A DNA stretch of 64,000 nucleotides from Cepaea nemoralis (Eukaryota; Mollusca; Gastropoda; Stylommatophora; Helicidae): contig JACEFZ010017866.1 in NCBI GenBank assembly GCA_014155875.1, positions 124,001 through 188,000 of the forward strand. The letters are read 5' to 3'. Both the position numbers and the translations under genes were made by a program. Positions within the stretch are counted from its first letter, which is position 1. Each line of letters starts with the position of its first letter. The notes beneath the pieces were generated by a model. It made no database searches and was not told where the DNA came from. It saw nothing but the letters and a program-made list of their open reading frames with translations. Below, one piece after another: positions 41,925 to 53,429 of the stretch.

Positions 41925-42185
41925 AGCACGAAGATCCAGCATGAAGATCCAACACAAAGATCCAGCAGGAAGATCCAGCACAAAGATCTGACCCATGAAT
42001 CATCATCTTGTAGCAGGATCTTCGCAGAACGTCTCCCTCATCACGGCGCGTTGACAAGCCTTTCGATCTCTGTCCAGTTCTCCTGCCTCGTGCCAATGCT
42101 GCCTGCAATGTCCTATGTCCATCGTCGTGCAGGTCGACCTCTGCCTTCCTACCAGGAACCACGCCTCCCATCTCTGTTCTTTCCA
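41925..42185 (-). pseudogene. Probable LINE RT C-terminal relic and short tandem repeat
   Basis: The minus strand gives 'GGVVPGRKAEVDLHDDGHRT' and, in another frame, 'AGSIGTRQENWTEIERLVNA', which resemble the PGRR.RGRPR..W.D and WR...R segments of LINE RT C-termini. Weak. At about 41932-41990 a 15-bp unit, 'gaagatccagcacga', repeats four to five times. Confidence 0.4.
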
Positions 42186-43520
42186 CGTCACTGTAACCTA
42201 TGAATAACATACATCAACTGGTATGACGAGTTATAGCCCTTGTTTCACCAAAAGGCATTCAGCTGACTTCCGATGAGAGCAATCTTTTTGCCCAGACTTC
42301 TCTGACCTTTGTAGGCGATGGTCGTAGGTTGTCGCAGCGAGCAGCAGTATCAGATTACTGGGTGACATTTTAAAACCCAGCCACAGGTCAATGGTTTGAG
42401 AGTCCAGGGAGGGTTAAATTCGAGGCTTCAAGTGGAGATAAATGAGAAATCTGAAAGGTCAGGAGGTGATGGCCGTAAACTATGTGTGGGTACAAATGGT
42501 TGCTGGCGTATCAGTTCAAGGATCTAATTCTGCAATCCCAGAATGACATAGCCTATATAATCTATGCACAGACAATGGACTATCGTAGAGATAGAGAGAG
42601 ATGGACTATCATGTGTTGTCAGTAACTTGACCAATCACACTCTGGAACATTCCCGTTCACAATTCTTGCTTTCTTGGGTAGCTTGTCAATTCGTATTAAA
42701 TACACCGTGCATATGATTTTACAATACTGTCATTATCATTCGAGTTTATAATATAAAATTGCACAAAGTAATACAGCTTTATGGAATACAATTACGGAAA
42801 ACACAGGACGTTGCGGCGACTGGCATTCATCAACAAAACACAAGATATAAACACGTGAAAGACATTACAGTGACTGTTAACGCATAAGAACGGAATGAGA
42901 AGAATGTAGAAAATGAAAACAATGAGAACAATGAAAATAACATGAAAACAATGAGAACAATGAAAATAACACGAAAACATGAAAACAAAACGTGCTACTT
43001 ATATCGGAATCCCAGGCTGCGGTACTGCCTACAGTACCTTGAAGTCTAGGACAGGAAGTTTAAGGAGGGCCTGGGGAGGGGGGGGGGTCTTGAGCCTGAA
43101 GAATTATGGGCGCCTGGCTAGTGCAGTCACCGTGAAATGTTTAGGTTAGGGTTTTATTCTCCCCCCCCCCCCCCCCCACCCCCACCCCACCCGACAGAAA
43201 AAAACAACCCATTACCGTACCGAGGTTCCGAATCCAAGTCTCACGATAGCCAGCCCAACGTTCTAGCCACTAGGCCAGTCTGTCCAAATTTCAAAATGAG
43301 TAAAACAAGATATAGTCAGAAATCCATGAGTCATGCTGGGTATGTGGTACTAGCCTCAAGCTCTTCGACAATCGGCACTCGATGGGAGCTGAGGTCAGTA
43401 TCACGGTTGTCGTCTTAACTTCCCAGGGTATGTCCAGGTACTGATCTGTTACTATTGTTTACCATCAAACAAACAATGACAGAAGCGGAGCTAGTTGTCT
43501 CAGTACATGACTGCCTTTCC
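42186..43520. other. Unassigned sequence
   Basis: A simple A-rich repeat ('gaaaataacatgaaaacaatgagaacaat') lies at 42910-42985, G and C runs near 43079 and 43160. About 43415-43440 matches the unnamed repeat at 20680 and 22755. No gene seen. Confidence 0.45.
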
Positions 43521-43524
43521 TAAC

Positions 43525-43700
43525 GTGTGTAGATTTCTCTATCCCTTCCACCATCTGAAGTGAAAATTGACCTTAGATACATAAATTCCATCGTTTGTTT
43601 TATTTCCTGGTTATTTATTTTTATTGACAGGGTGTCTGACTGTCTGCCTGTCACCATTGTCTGTGTCTGTTCAATGCTTATTTTGAATGTAAGGCGGTCT
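43525..43700 (-). pseudogene. LINE RT fragment (thumb region)
   Basis: The minus strand encodes 'EQTQTMVTGRQSDTLSIKIN' and 'NQEIKQTMEFMYLRSIFTSD' followed by 'GGRDREIYTR', the usual 'KT..M...........F.YLGS..T.DG....EI..R' motif that follows the RT palm. About 60 residues. Related to the family of 57.0-57.75 kb. Confidence 0.7.
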
Positions 43701-43800
43701 GCTGCCAAATCGCCCACAGCTGTGTTTCGAACGCGGTATCCGAGATTACGAACTGCGTCCGTAACCCCTTATCCGCGGATCCGGCGTCTTTGCTCAATTG
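43690..43800 (-). repeat. SINE family B head
   Basis: 'caaatcgcccacagctgtgt' and 'ttcgaacgcggtatccgaga' match the head region of family B copies at 37880 and 46600. The 3' part is replaced by the RT fragment. Confidence 0.6.
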
Positions 43801-43904
43801 AGGTAAATAACATAATCAAAACTGTGTTACTTTCCCAGCGACCTACCACTTGCTCAAGTGGAGCTAGATAGGGATGACAACAGAATCACATTTGTATTGG
43901 TCTT

Positions 43905-44310
43905 TGCCGTCAAGAATGATGATGACCATTCATTTCATCCAGTGGGCTTGAAAGTTTTGAGCCGTGAGTTCTAAGTAAGGCCTATTTTGGCTCGAAATGT
44001 TCTTTGACAATGTGGGCAAAGATTGCTTGACGTTCCCTGAGGAGGATCTCATGCGGTGGGTTTTTTGTCCAGCCTTGTTTTATTTTTCACAGCTCTTGCA
44101 GCCATGTTTGCTTTGCAAGTGATTACACTCTTGCGTAATGAGGTAAGCCATGACTGTCTGTGGCAGCAGTCTCCCATGTGTTGTGATGAATTCCAAAAAC
44201 TTTTAGTGACATCTGCAGAGTGTCTTTGAAGCGCTTCCTCTGGCCGACTTGGGGGAGTTTACAACTAAGCAACTCACCGCAGACAATGAGCAGGATCTGG
44301 AACATTTAGT
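43905..44310 (-). pseudogene. Decayed RT C-terminal region with zinc-finger-like end
   Basis: The minus strand encodes 'CGELLSCKLPQVGQRKRFKD' and 'TLQMSLKVFGIHHNTWETAA', matching the 'FGEL..GKR..GRP..R.KD..K.....GI....WE..A.DR' segment of 34308-34901. A later frame gives 'LPTLSKNISSQNRPYLELTA', the worn remains of the CxxC..F.A.IGL.SH tail. Stops and shifts throughout. Confidence 0.6.
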
Positions 44311-44332
44311 AGATACCCTTGATGTACACCGT

Positions 44333-45010
44333 GCAACAACTGGGGTTAGAATTAAATTGTAAGAAGACATAAATTATTGTCGTTACTAGGAAGAATTATA
44401 TATCACAATGTAATATATAATGAGAATATTCTTAAAAAGGTGATTCGATACAGCTATCTCGGAGCGGTCATATCATTTGAAGGGATGTGCCTTGAAGAGA
44501 TTAGAACAAGAATCGCTATGGCGAAAGTAACCTATTGCAAGATGGAAATATACTGACCAATAAAATGATGTCAACTGCAATGAGAAAAAGTGTTGAGGTG
44601 CTACTTAGAAACTCAACCTTTCTATGGATGTGAAGCGTGGACAATGAGCAGACAAGCTGAAAAACATCTAATGGCTGTGGAAAAGTGGTTTCTGGGGATA
44701 ATGCAAAGAATACCATGGGCAGACAGAAAAAACCAATGAGCAAGTCCTACAAGAAACAAATGAAAACCGTAAACTGATTAGAGAAATTAGACCTAGACAG
44801 TCACCATTTTTATTTTTTTTAAATTTGGACACATTATGAGAAGAAATAAATTTAATAACTTGGTGACAAATGACAAGACTGAGGTGGAAAAAAAAAATAG
44901 ACGGGGAAGGTTAAGATGTAGAAATACCTGTATGGCTTGACCACACCGAAACAAGAACACAGAGCTGATCCACAACTCTGGTGCTCGTGCGAGTTGGCGT
45001 AACATGACCA
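44333..45010 (+). pseudogene. Decayed LINE RT thumb to C-terminus
   Basis: Order on the plus strand in shifting frames: 'NCKKT' and 'LKKVIRYSYLGAVISFEGMC', then 'LEEIRTRIAMAKVTYCKMEI', 'CEAWTMSRQAEKHLMAVEKW', 'FLGIMQRIPWADRK', and 'GHIMRRNKFNNLVTNDKTEV'. It aligns well with the complement of 57000-57748 and ends in the same 3' motif ('ctggtgctcgtgcgagttgg'). No catalytic palm. Dead. Confidence 0.75.
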
Positions 45011-46386
45011 CCAGCTCTTATCGGCACGACACTATCTTTGCATAATAAGACACAACACACATTTTGCCCAAATGAAGTGTTTATGAGATTTATAAGAATC
45101 AAACCTGGCGTGCTACTCTCTACCACATAACCACCCACCCACAGACAACCATCTTGAAAACGTCTCAGATTCAACCGAGGGCACTTCTCAATATGCGATG
45201 AAACACTTAACACCGGAAGGATTTCAATGTCTCCTAAATTCCTTGACCTTCCAATGTCTGCAGCCAATCAAACTGCCTGAAATTGGTCCCATGGGAGGTA
45301 TCTCTACAGCCATCGTCGCTGCTCAACCAGGATGTGCAGGACAGTTTCGTGAACTTCTCCTGGCGCTTGAGCTGCTGCCGACAGATCCGATCAACTCCCA
45401 GGTCACGTCCAGTAGACTTAGCGACTCCATGAATCATTGAATCTCCTGTCCACTCGGTTCATTGGCGAGGATTTAGGTCTTATGTCATACAAAGGTCGCT
45501 GAGGTCAAATTCACCTATGAAATTACTGAAATCATTGACCTAGGATTATCTTTCGCAAGAAGATTACATTCAGATGCGCTTAATAAAATGTTATTCCTGT
45601 CTTTCAAAATGGTAATTTATAAGGGCAAAATAAAAACGAATTACTTCCCCGTTGTTCTATTGTCTCCCTTGCTCCTTTCTGACGATATGTTTATTGTTAT
45701 GACTTAAATCTCACTATATGTATGTATACGTGTTATCCTTGAGCATGTCATATTTGCTGTCATTACTTAATGACAGAATAACTGTCATTTATGTAACACA
45801 ACAAAGTAAGAAGACTGTTTACAGCGGAGGTCGTCAAAAATTGTTAACGTGGTCAAATTTAGAAATTAACTGTCAAAAGCTTGCGACCATTCATTTTCCG
45901 CCGAGTGGAGTTGGTGTTTTAAGTGGGTCAAAACACATTTCAAAGGGTGGCGGAAAGATAACGAACAAGGCCGGCGCGGAAGTGAATAATTATCTTTGAT
46001 GAATTGTCCATGACGTGATCAATACAGTACGTGATCTGGGAAATGGCGCCACCTAGTGGGCCTTCCGTCAAGGTCTCGCGCTTACAGGAAAGAGCTTTGA
46101 GGGGTCGTTTGACTGTTTGTTTACAGCTGTTACTATGGTGTTGCTTGACTGGGCCAAGATTGCTTGCTGCTTTGTATTCATATATTTGCGATTTTCTTTC
46201 TTTATCCTGATTTGTCAACACTGTTGGTTATCTACCAATGCACCAACCTGTCTGTCTGCCTATTTACCTACCTACTCAGCCTACATTACTGCACTTATGT
46301 GAATAGGTTTGACTGCTGGAATAACTACCCACGACTGTCTAGTGGGGGTTAATGACAGCAGAACATGATATACAACTATAAAAAAG
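45011..46386. other. Unassigned sequence
   Basis: No coding motif or repeat family recognised. Open frames at 45198-45440, 45718-45999 and 46117-46302 lack recognisable domains; 46117-46302 has hydrophobic stretches but no other support. Confidence 0.4.
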
Positions 46387-46760
46387 AGAACCGGCTCCGT
46401 GGCGAAGTTGTTACGAATACAATTCGTAATCACCCGGGAAGGTTAACCCGGTCAACAAATGCCCGCAGAAGTCGGATGTGTCGGCCTAACGGCGCAAGAA
46501 CGCAGCTCTGCTGTAAACAGGCACAACGCAATCACATCCGAAAAAAACAAAACGGATGAACGAAGAAGAAGAAGAAGAATTCGTAATCAAGCATACCGCG
46601 TTCCAAACACAGCTGCGGGTTGGTATGAGTCCCAGTTGTTCAGAAAGCAATGGCAAACTACTGAACGTAAACTAGCCCAGGAGTCACAAACAGTCAACAA
46701 ATGCTGGGGTTGAATGCTACGTACTGTAAAGGATATGCAACAAACTTTATTATAAGAAAG
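46387..46760 (+). repeat. SINE family B interrupted by element A
   Basis: Head 'accggctccgtggcgaagtt' and 'gttacgaatacaattcgtaa' up to 46432, then A (46433-46577), then the body resumes 'agcataccgcgttccaaaca', 'gttcagaaagcaatggcaaa' and the end 'ctgtaaaggatatgcaacaa'. Without A the SINE is about 215 bp. Confidence 0.85.
46433..46577 (+). mobile_element. Element A insertion inside SINE B, 12-bp TSD
   Basis: 'aattcgtaatca' at 46421-46432 and 46578-46589. The body starts 'cccgggaaggttaacccggt' and ends (GAA)n. The nesting shows A moved after this SINE B copy was fixed. Confidence 0.93.
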
Positions 46761-46767
46761 AGACGGC

Positions 46768-47050
46768 GGTCAGGATTGCTGAATGGATAAGAGCGCTAGC
46801 TCTTAAACTTCCAGTGTGCTGATGCCGAGGTAGCGAATTCAACCCCTACACTGGTCAGGTGGACTAAAGTGTTGACTTTTCGTCATTGACTTGGGGACGT
46901 AAATTACAAGTACCTCAGAAGTCGAAATGGGTTCACTTGATAGCGAGGGACACAGGTAATATGGAAAGCTAAAATAATGCTAATCCACACGTAAACATCA
47001 GCCCTGGGCTACTAGAAATAGCTTGACTACGCTAGACTTCAAAGCAAGCG
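46768..47050 (+). repeat. SINE family C
   Basis: 'gcggtcaggattgctgaatg' (box A region), 'gcgaattcaacccctacac' (box B), 'cttggggacgtaaattacaa', 'ctaatccacacgtaaacatc', ending 'gacttcaaagcaagcgaacg'. Confidence 0.85.
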
Positions 47051-47079
47051 AACGTAACAAACAATAAAAAAGAGACTGT

Positions 47080-47402
47080 GTTTTGTTTGGTTATATTATG
47101 AGAATAGAAGCTTTGAAGAACATCATGACGACTACACAGATCGGTGATAGAAGAGACAAAAGAGGAAATAGAAACAATGCTGGACGAATTGAAGTAGTGG
47201 CATGGAGGAGTATCAACACAGTAGGACAGAGAGAAATGATGCTGAATGAACTGAGACGGTGTCATGGAGGAGTATCAATATAGAAGGACAGAGAGATATG
47301 ATGCTGAATGAACTAAGACGGTGTCATGGAGGAGTATCAATATAGAAGGACAGAGAGATATGATGCTGAATGAACTAAGGCAGTGGCATGGAGGGGTATC
47401 AA
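47080..47402 (+). pseudogene. LINE RT relic with internal 62-bp tandem duplication
   Basis: Begins 'VLFGYIMRIEALKNIMTTTQ' and 'IGDRRDKRGN', the FGHVMR..LE..V.TG...G.R block of LINE RT. From about 47190 the 62-bp segment 'gatgctgaatgaactaagac' and 'ggtgtcatggaggagtatca' and 'atatagaaggacagagagat' is repeated about three and a half times. The duplication breaks the protein by stop codons. Confidence 0.7.
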
Positions 47403-48285
47403 CATACATAGGTGTCCAGCCCAACCACGATCTGTAGAGAGCCATGGACGTCTACTCAGTTGGCGGGGAAAATGGTGAGCTACCTAACTACCTACCAACA
47501 TAGCTAACTGTCCAACAGCATAATTACTAGTCAGCTGCCGAACTATATGATTACTTGTCTACCTACTTGCTCAGCCCCCTACTATATGTGTGTGTAACAT
47601 GAGCCAACACACTGACCTAGCCTAGCGGGTCTATGCTATGAAGGCACGGACAATCAAATTAACACACCATCACAGATACCCCACCACTTTGGACTGTTCC
47701 GGAGGAGGGGTGCCACACCCAGGCACGACATACAATGAGAGAATGAATGATGGTTGGGGGAAAAAAAGCAGCAGTAAAAGTCCCGTTGCCAACCAGCCTC
47801 TATAATTTACATCTGGCCATCATCAGAACAGGACAGAGAACACCCCGAGGACACATTAGTTCTCCGTGATGGACCCTAATCAAAATGGAATCAACCAGTT
47901 CCCTTGGCGTGGCTTTGACCGCCATGTTGGATTTGTAGCGACTCTTTCCGTCAATGAAACTAAACTAGCTCCTGTCGGGGCCGTCGGAGCCCGTGGGGGG
48001 CCGGGGAATAGATAGAGTGTCATGTCGTCATTCGGTTTTCCTATCACTGACATGATTTTGACAGCCCGTGGAATTTGAGATTATCAGAACACAGGATAAG
48101 AAATGTTGGACTGTATCAGCGTTCTAAAGGCGTGTATTGACTTCTGTAAAACACAATCGCACAGAACAGTTTAATTTGCATATGAAACTACGCCTAGACT
48201 CAATAACAGAACACAGATTAATTCATTCTTCTTGTCTTCCTTCCTCTATAGAGCGGAGTGAGTGACACCTCATGGGTCGTGTGTC
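47403..48285. other. Unassigned sequence
   Basis: No gene, RNA or repeat family recognised. Confidence 0.4.
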
Positions 48286-48309
48286 AGACTTCGGCATGCA
48301 CTTGTGATA

Positions 48310-48560
48310 GGTTTACTCAGGCTGTCATCATGAGGTTACGAACGCGATTCACAGTATCGCACACCGCGCTGGAAACACAGCTGCGGGCGAATTGGAAACA
48401 AGCCGCCTGTTGCTGGTTTTCATTCAGTGGTATGAGGGTCGGTTGCTGAGAAAGTAAATGGCAAACTGCTGAATACAAACTTATCTAGTAAATCACAAAC
48501 ATCCAATAAATGATGGGGCTGACTGCGACGTCCTGTAAAGGACATGCAACTAACTTTTTA
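48310..48560 (+). repeat. SINE family B, diverged
   Basis: 'tgaggttacgaacgcgattc' (head), 'ggtcggttgctgagaaagta' and 'aatggcaaactgctgaatac', then 'gactgcgacgtcctgtaaag' and 'gacatgcaac'. Confidence 0.75.
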
Positions 48561-48929
48561 CTTCCTTTAGACAGATCATATCCAAAGTAACGGGATGTAT
48601 CTACCCGAGAGTAGAATCACTTATTCTAACAAGTTTGCCAGGGCAGTTGCAGTACGGAATACACTTTCTGATGTGCAACTATCGCAGGATTTTTAACTGA
48701 CGTAACTTGCACCTGGGGTGCTCCTGTTTTTCGCTCTCAATCGAGAAGACAAAGTGTCCTATATCACTGCACATTACATCGGGGGTGTGTGTGGGGGAGG
48801 GGGAGGGGGGTGGGGTGGTATCATTAGATATTAATCGTTCTTGGGAACAGATTGATAGGCAGGCGTGCTGATAGGTAAGTGAGTGGGTGGGTAGGTAGGT
48901 AGATATGTAGGTAGGTAGGTAGACAGACC
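48561..48929. other. Unassigned, G-rich then (GTAG)n-like
   Basis: G-rich at 48781-48820, then short ggtaggta units. No gene seen. Confidence 0.4.
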
Positions 48930-48932
48930 GTC

Positions 48933-48935
<3 letters not shown>

Positions 48936-48993
<58 letters not shown>

Positions 48994-49050
48994 AGGGCGG
49001 GCGGGCGGCTGACGGACAGACTGACAGACGGACGGACGGACGGACGGACG

Positions 49051-49112
<62 letters not shown>

Positions 49113-49145
49113 ACGAACGAACGAACGAGCAAACTTTATTTTCAC

Positions 49146-49239
<94 letters not shown>

Positions 49240-49240
49240 C
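48936..49240. repeat. Compound microsatellite around an AATAAA cassette
   Basis: (GA)n at 48936-48993, (GGAC)n and (AGAC)n at about 49026-49110, the cassette 'gaacgaacgaacgagcaaac' plus 'tttattttcacagaaa' at 49112-49148, then (GATA)n at 49149-49239. Four different microsatellites are joined, with the cassette between two of them. Confidence 0.95.
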
Positions 49241-49335
49241 ACGGGATGAGATCTGAGAGCCATATCAGAGAAGAATGCAAGTAGTGACAAACAAATGTAA
49301 TTATAATTAATTACCATGGACAATTTTTCGAGAGG

Positions 49336-49530
49336 TTGGTCGAGGGAGAGGTGCACACACTGCTCAAGAGGGAGGCTCTCAAATTGGAACAGGGTTCTAA
49401 AGTCACGTGGACAGATCGATATATTAATAAGGAGGAGGAGCCGGGTTTCTTTGTGAACTTGCGTGTGATTGACAGAGCGGGAGAGTGGAAGATGTTAGTT
49501 TGGAAAAGAATGACAAATAATGAGGTTTGA
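49336..49530 (+). other. Short unassigned open frame
   Basis: 64 residues ('TWTDRYINKEEEPGFFVNLR', 'VIDRAGEWKMLVWKR'). The composition is protein-like rather than low complexity, but I do not recognise it and there is no supporting context. Could be chance or a transposon scrap. Confidence 0.2.
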
Positions 49531-49575
49531 ATAGCTGGGTTGAGGCCAACGGTGGCTGCGGTGGTTACTGAGAAT

Positions 49576-49790
49576 AGATGGGGAGACGGGAGAAGAAATG
49601 GAGAGACGGAAGAGGAAATGGAGAGACTGGAGAAGAAATGGAGAGGCGGAAGAAGAAATTGAGAGACAGGAGAAGATCGGGAGAGACGGGAGAAGAGATA
49701 GGGAGACTGGAGAAGAGATGGAGTGACGGAAGAAGATATAGAGAGACTGGAGAAGAACGGGAGAAGAGATGGAGAGACAACGCCTGGGCT
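49576..49790. repeat. About 21-bp GA-rich minisatellite, 10 copies
   Basis: Unit close to 'gagagacgggagaagaaatg', variable in length (18-24). Open frames here encode charged repeats and are artefacts. Confidence 0.88.
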
Positions 49791-50277
49791 CGACGCCTGA
49801 GAAAATGAGGGACAGATCGACCACCTTGTTCTCTATGCTTTCAGGCCTTCAAGATGTGATGGTGCTATCACACCACAGACCCAAAACAAAAAAAAACGGC
49901 TTCGAGTTGAAAAAGTGAGATGAGGGTATAGGGCAGGTGGATAGTTTCCATGTATTGAATAAGACACCAAGAGAGACTGCTAATTAGCAATAATAGAGTG
50001 AACAAACTACACGTACTTAGTATACTGTATTCGATGAGCAATAATCGATTGTTCACATACATCGAAGCATTAGCTATTTCAGATGTTGCTATGCAAACAG
50101 AAGGACTTCGTGTTAAATCTTAGACTATTGTGGGAATAGCGTACTCCTGATTCAAACAATATTAGCGACTAAGCACTTAATATTTCAGCAAAAGTATTAT
50201 TAATTTATTCACTTTGTGTGACACATAACTCTACGGTTTACACCTGACAAAATTCAGCGAAATATGCCAGGCAATAC
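49791..50277. other. Unassigned sequence
   Basis: AT-rich, no gene or repeat family recognised. Confidence 0.4.
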
Positions 50278-50431
50278 CCCGGGAAGGTTAACCCGGTCAA
50301 CAAATGCCCGCAGAAGTCGGATGTGTCGGCTTAACGGCGCAAGAACGCAGCTCTGCTGTAAACAGGCACAACGCAATCACGTCCGAAAAAAAAAAAAAAA
50401 CAACTCCGGATGAACGCAGAAGAAGAAGAAA
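50278..50431 (+). mobile_element. Element A insertion
   Basis: 'cccgggaaggttaacccggt' through 'ccggatgaacgcagaagaag'. Short flanking identity 'gcaatac' (50271-50277 and 50435-50441) but offset from the tail by three bases, so the TSD is uncertain. Confidence 0.85.
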
Positions 50432-51140
50432 TCGTGCAATACATTTTTCATTGTGTCTTTGTTTCAACAAATTAAAGTAACATTGTTCAAAGCACGCATC
50501 TTTTCCGTAGCAACAAGAGGCCATGAGTCATGCACCATTTCACAACACAACAGAAGAACATTGGACTTTTGAACGTAAATATTACAGACAAGCTCAAAGA
50601 ATATATGACTGACAAAGAAGAAACACATTACTGACATTCTGCGGTTCCAAATTGCTGTTATAGCCAGGCGCAGAGTTGAGGGTGAGCTCCCAACCTTCAA
50701 AATATCCACTGTCTTGTGCATTCATCACTTCTGGCAGCAAAAGTCCAACTGCTGGCCTTCACGCGGAGGAACTAATTTTACTAACAGCAGAAAGGGCGAC
50801 GGCGAGTCTCTGGCGCCGTAAAACCAGACTGCTCTAGATATGTATTTACTAAACTAGAGTAAGACTATAGAAAAGTAAAGGTGCTGAAGACGGAGGCAAC
50901 CAGCCAGGAGGCGCACTACAGAAATTAGGATGCCACGCAATCACACAGCGAACTAAAGAAGAAGGGGAAGAAGAACAGATATTCTCCAAGATCAAAACGT
51001 GGAAGAAAGCTGGCTGATAGACAGCGTGATGTCTCTGAAACTGAAAGAAAAGTGTAGCTATATTATACGCCACAGCAGTGTAGAAAGAACGGGGATGGAA
51101 GACAAGGTTACTGGAAGAAGAGGTTTGAGTAGATTAGCCG
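50432..51140. other. Unassigned sequence
   Basis: No gene recognised. Open frames are short and without motifs. Confidence 0.4.
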
Positions 51141-51144
51141 AATA

Positions 51145-51275
51145 TAGACATTCAACATCATCAACATGTGCCTTGCCGGCTGGCGTGGGCTATCATGCTT
51201 TGCCACAAACAGCGATCTCCGATGATATGGATCAATTCCTGTGTCGACTCCTTTCCGTGTGATAAGGCAAGACTG
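51145..51275 (-). pseudogene. LINE 3' end relic
   Basis: The complement of 'gccttgccggctggcgtggg', 'ctatcatgctttgcc' and 'agcgatctccgatga' matches 1222-1335, the 3' end of the LINE relic near the start of the window, including the gatgatg-like tail. Only the 3' end remains. Confidence 0.6.
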
Positions 51276-51289
51276 TCAAGGATTTTCTC

Positions 51290-51512
51290 TCGCTGTCTTC
51301 GTCCGTCTCTCGCTGTCTTCGCCTGACTCCCACTGTCTTCGCCTATGTCTCTCCCTGTCTTCGCCTGTCTCCCACTGTCATGGCATATGTCTCCAACTGT
51401 CTTTGCCTATGTCTCTTGCTGTCTTCGGCTATGTCTTCCACTGTCTTCGCCTATGTCTCCCACTGTCGTCGCCTATGTCTCTCGCTGTCTTCGCCTATGT
51501 TGTTTCCACAAA
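51290..51512. repeat. About 22-bp minisatellite, 10 copies
   Basis: Unit 'gtctcccactgtcttcgcct' plus 'at', with variants such as 'ctcgctgtcttcgcc'. Confidence 0.92.
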
Positions 51513-51523
51513 TATTTCCGCTA

Positions 51524-51792
51524 TGTCAGCGTGGCCGAATTGATGAGATCTAGTTCTTAAAATGTCGGTGTGTCGATGACGAGGTAACGGGTTCAGCCTC
51601 TTCACCCATCCTTTGGACTAAAATGCGGACTTCTAGTCTTTGACTTGGGGACGTCAATTTCAAGTACAAAAGTCATAGTGGGTTCGCCAGATGGCGAGGG
51701 ACATTGGTAATAAGGAAAGCTAATCCACACACACAAATCAGAAAATTACACTAGAAGTAGTATCACGTGTATGGATTAACTTTGTGTTCAAA
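51524..51792 (+). repeat. SINE family C
   Basis: 'tgtcagcgtggccgaattga' (box A), 'aacgggttcagcctcttcac' (box B), 'ctttgacttggggacgtcaa', 'aggaaagctaatccacacac', ending 'gtgttcaaagcgagag'. Confidence 0.82.
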
Positions 51793-52632
51793 GCGAGAGA
51801 ATAGAAGAAAAAAATGTTCCAATTTGTATCTTCTCATAATGTGGTCAAAGAATGATGACCGCCTCTTCCTGATGACTGTGATAAGTTGTCTTTGCTACTT
51901 ACTTACCCTCAGTCAAAATGTCCAGATTGCTCTATTTGGCTGTCCAATGAATTTTATGCATTCTTCTATAAAACCACATCTCCAAGACTTCTATGGATTT
52001 TTTGGGGGAGCCTATTTACTAATTGTCCAGAAACGCATGTATTGAATGTTGAATCTAGTTGTATGTAACTGGATATTGCAGACACTATAAACAGGAAAAT
52101 AATAACACATGGGAAACGGTTAAAGATCCGTAATTTTTCTGGCACCTCGTGCTGAGGGCGACGTTCTGCAACATGATGATTTTGACCGATATTATTATGG
52201 CATGTGGTGAAGAAGGACAGAAAGATATGTAGAGGACATGGAGAGAGCTGCGGGGAGTAGCTGAGGTAGGAGGCCTTGGAGTGAGTTGCTTAAGGGCCTA
52301 TGTCTCAATAGGGGATACAAGGTGCAAAAAGAAGCTGTCGGATCTGATGCCAACAGACGTGATACAAAATCAGCACAATTCTATTTCTAAGATGGTATAA
52401 ATGGTTTCTCTCGAAAATTAACGGATTACAGCACAGTCTCATCTCAAGATACTTTTCATGTGACTTATACTTGATACACTAATTAAAGCTTTCTAAGTCG
52501 CAACGCTTTCTGTCATGCGTGTTTATGTTTTTGTAAAGCTGATCTGTTCCACCCCTGACTGTAAAATGTGACATGCCAATCCGGCAAGCAGAAGACAGAT
52601 TACATCAAACAAGTCAAAGCGGGTTTCTAGTG
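51793..52632. other. Unassigned sequence
   Basis: No gene, RNA or repeat family recognised. Confidence 0.4.
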
Positions 52633-52645
52633 CGCTGAAAAAGAT

Positions 52646-52849
52646 AGTTTAGTTTAGTTGATGGATCAACATCACGGCACACGGGTGTAACCCATAAGTG
52701 CTTCGTTCTTCTCCTAACTCAAACCTGAGTTTGGAGAAACTCAGTTCAGTGCACGAACTCCGTAGCACGGCGAGGATCCTGATATACTTTGGGTAGATTT
52801 TTAACTCGAAATTTTGCCCGGGCAGCGCCGTTAGGCTACTGGACTACTA
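52646..52849 (-). mobile_element. 5'-truncated SINE E with 13-bp TSD
   Basis: 'cgctgaaaaagat' at 52633-52645 and 52850-52862. On the minus strand it starts 'tagtccagtagcctaacggc', runs through 'gtgctacggagttcgtgcac' and 'gaagcacttatgggttacac', and ends 'gatccatcaactaaactaaa'. It is collinear with 30230-30440. Truncation at the 5' end shows LINE-type reverse transcription. Confidence 0.92.
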
Positions 52850-52862
52850 CGCTGAAAAAGAT

Positions 52863-53400
52863 TTCCGTCGCAACGGAGATTTTAATGTGTATACATCCCT
52901 TGTTTGTCGAGGTTTTTCAGTTATATTTTTCCTCCATTCGTCCGAAATCTTGCTTGAATCGTAACCATTTACCCCAATGGCATAGTTGTTAGTACTCTTG
53001 CTTGCCTAGTTCAATGCCCAGTACAAGCAGGATTATGTTTTCCTGCCAGTAACATTCTGGGATCGGCCAGCCCAATAAAGCTCTGGGATCGATCCAGCCA
53101 CGTAAGTGGTTACAGGATAATGTCCAGAAGTTATCTAGGAAGGAAAGCTGACAATAAAGGAAACACACTACCACCGCCTAATTTAGCCATGATCTAGTTG
53201 TGAATGCTGAAAACTTCACGCTCGAACAGCCGACTCTCTAATAGAACTACCTTGACCTTGCGATTCAAGAAGGCACATATCACAAGTTCGCCGCAAACAG
53301 ACACAACGGATTCTGTCACACTTGGACAAGGAGGGCGGGACGTTATTTACACTTGTCCCGAATCAGTTTTCACCTATGGGTCTGTACTGTGAAAACGCCA
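52863..53400. other. Unassigned, with a tRNA-like head near 52975
   Basis: 'ccaatggcatagttgttagtactcttgctt' and 'gttcaatgcccag' (52970-53025) resemble the heads at 191 and 29585. No gene seen. Confidence 0.35.
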
Positions 53401-53429
53401 AATATGTTGTAGACCTGAGAGCAAGGAAG

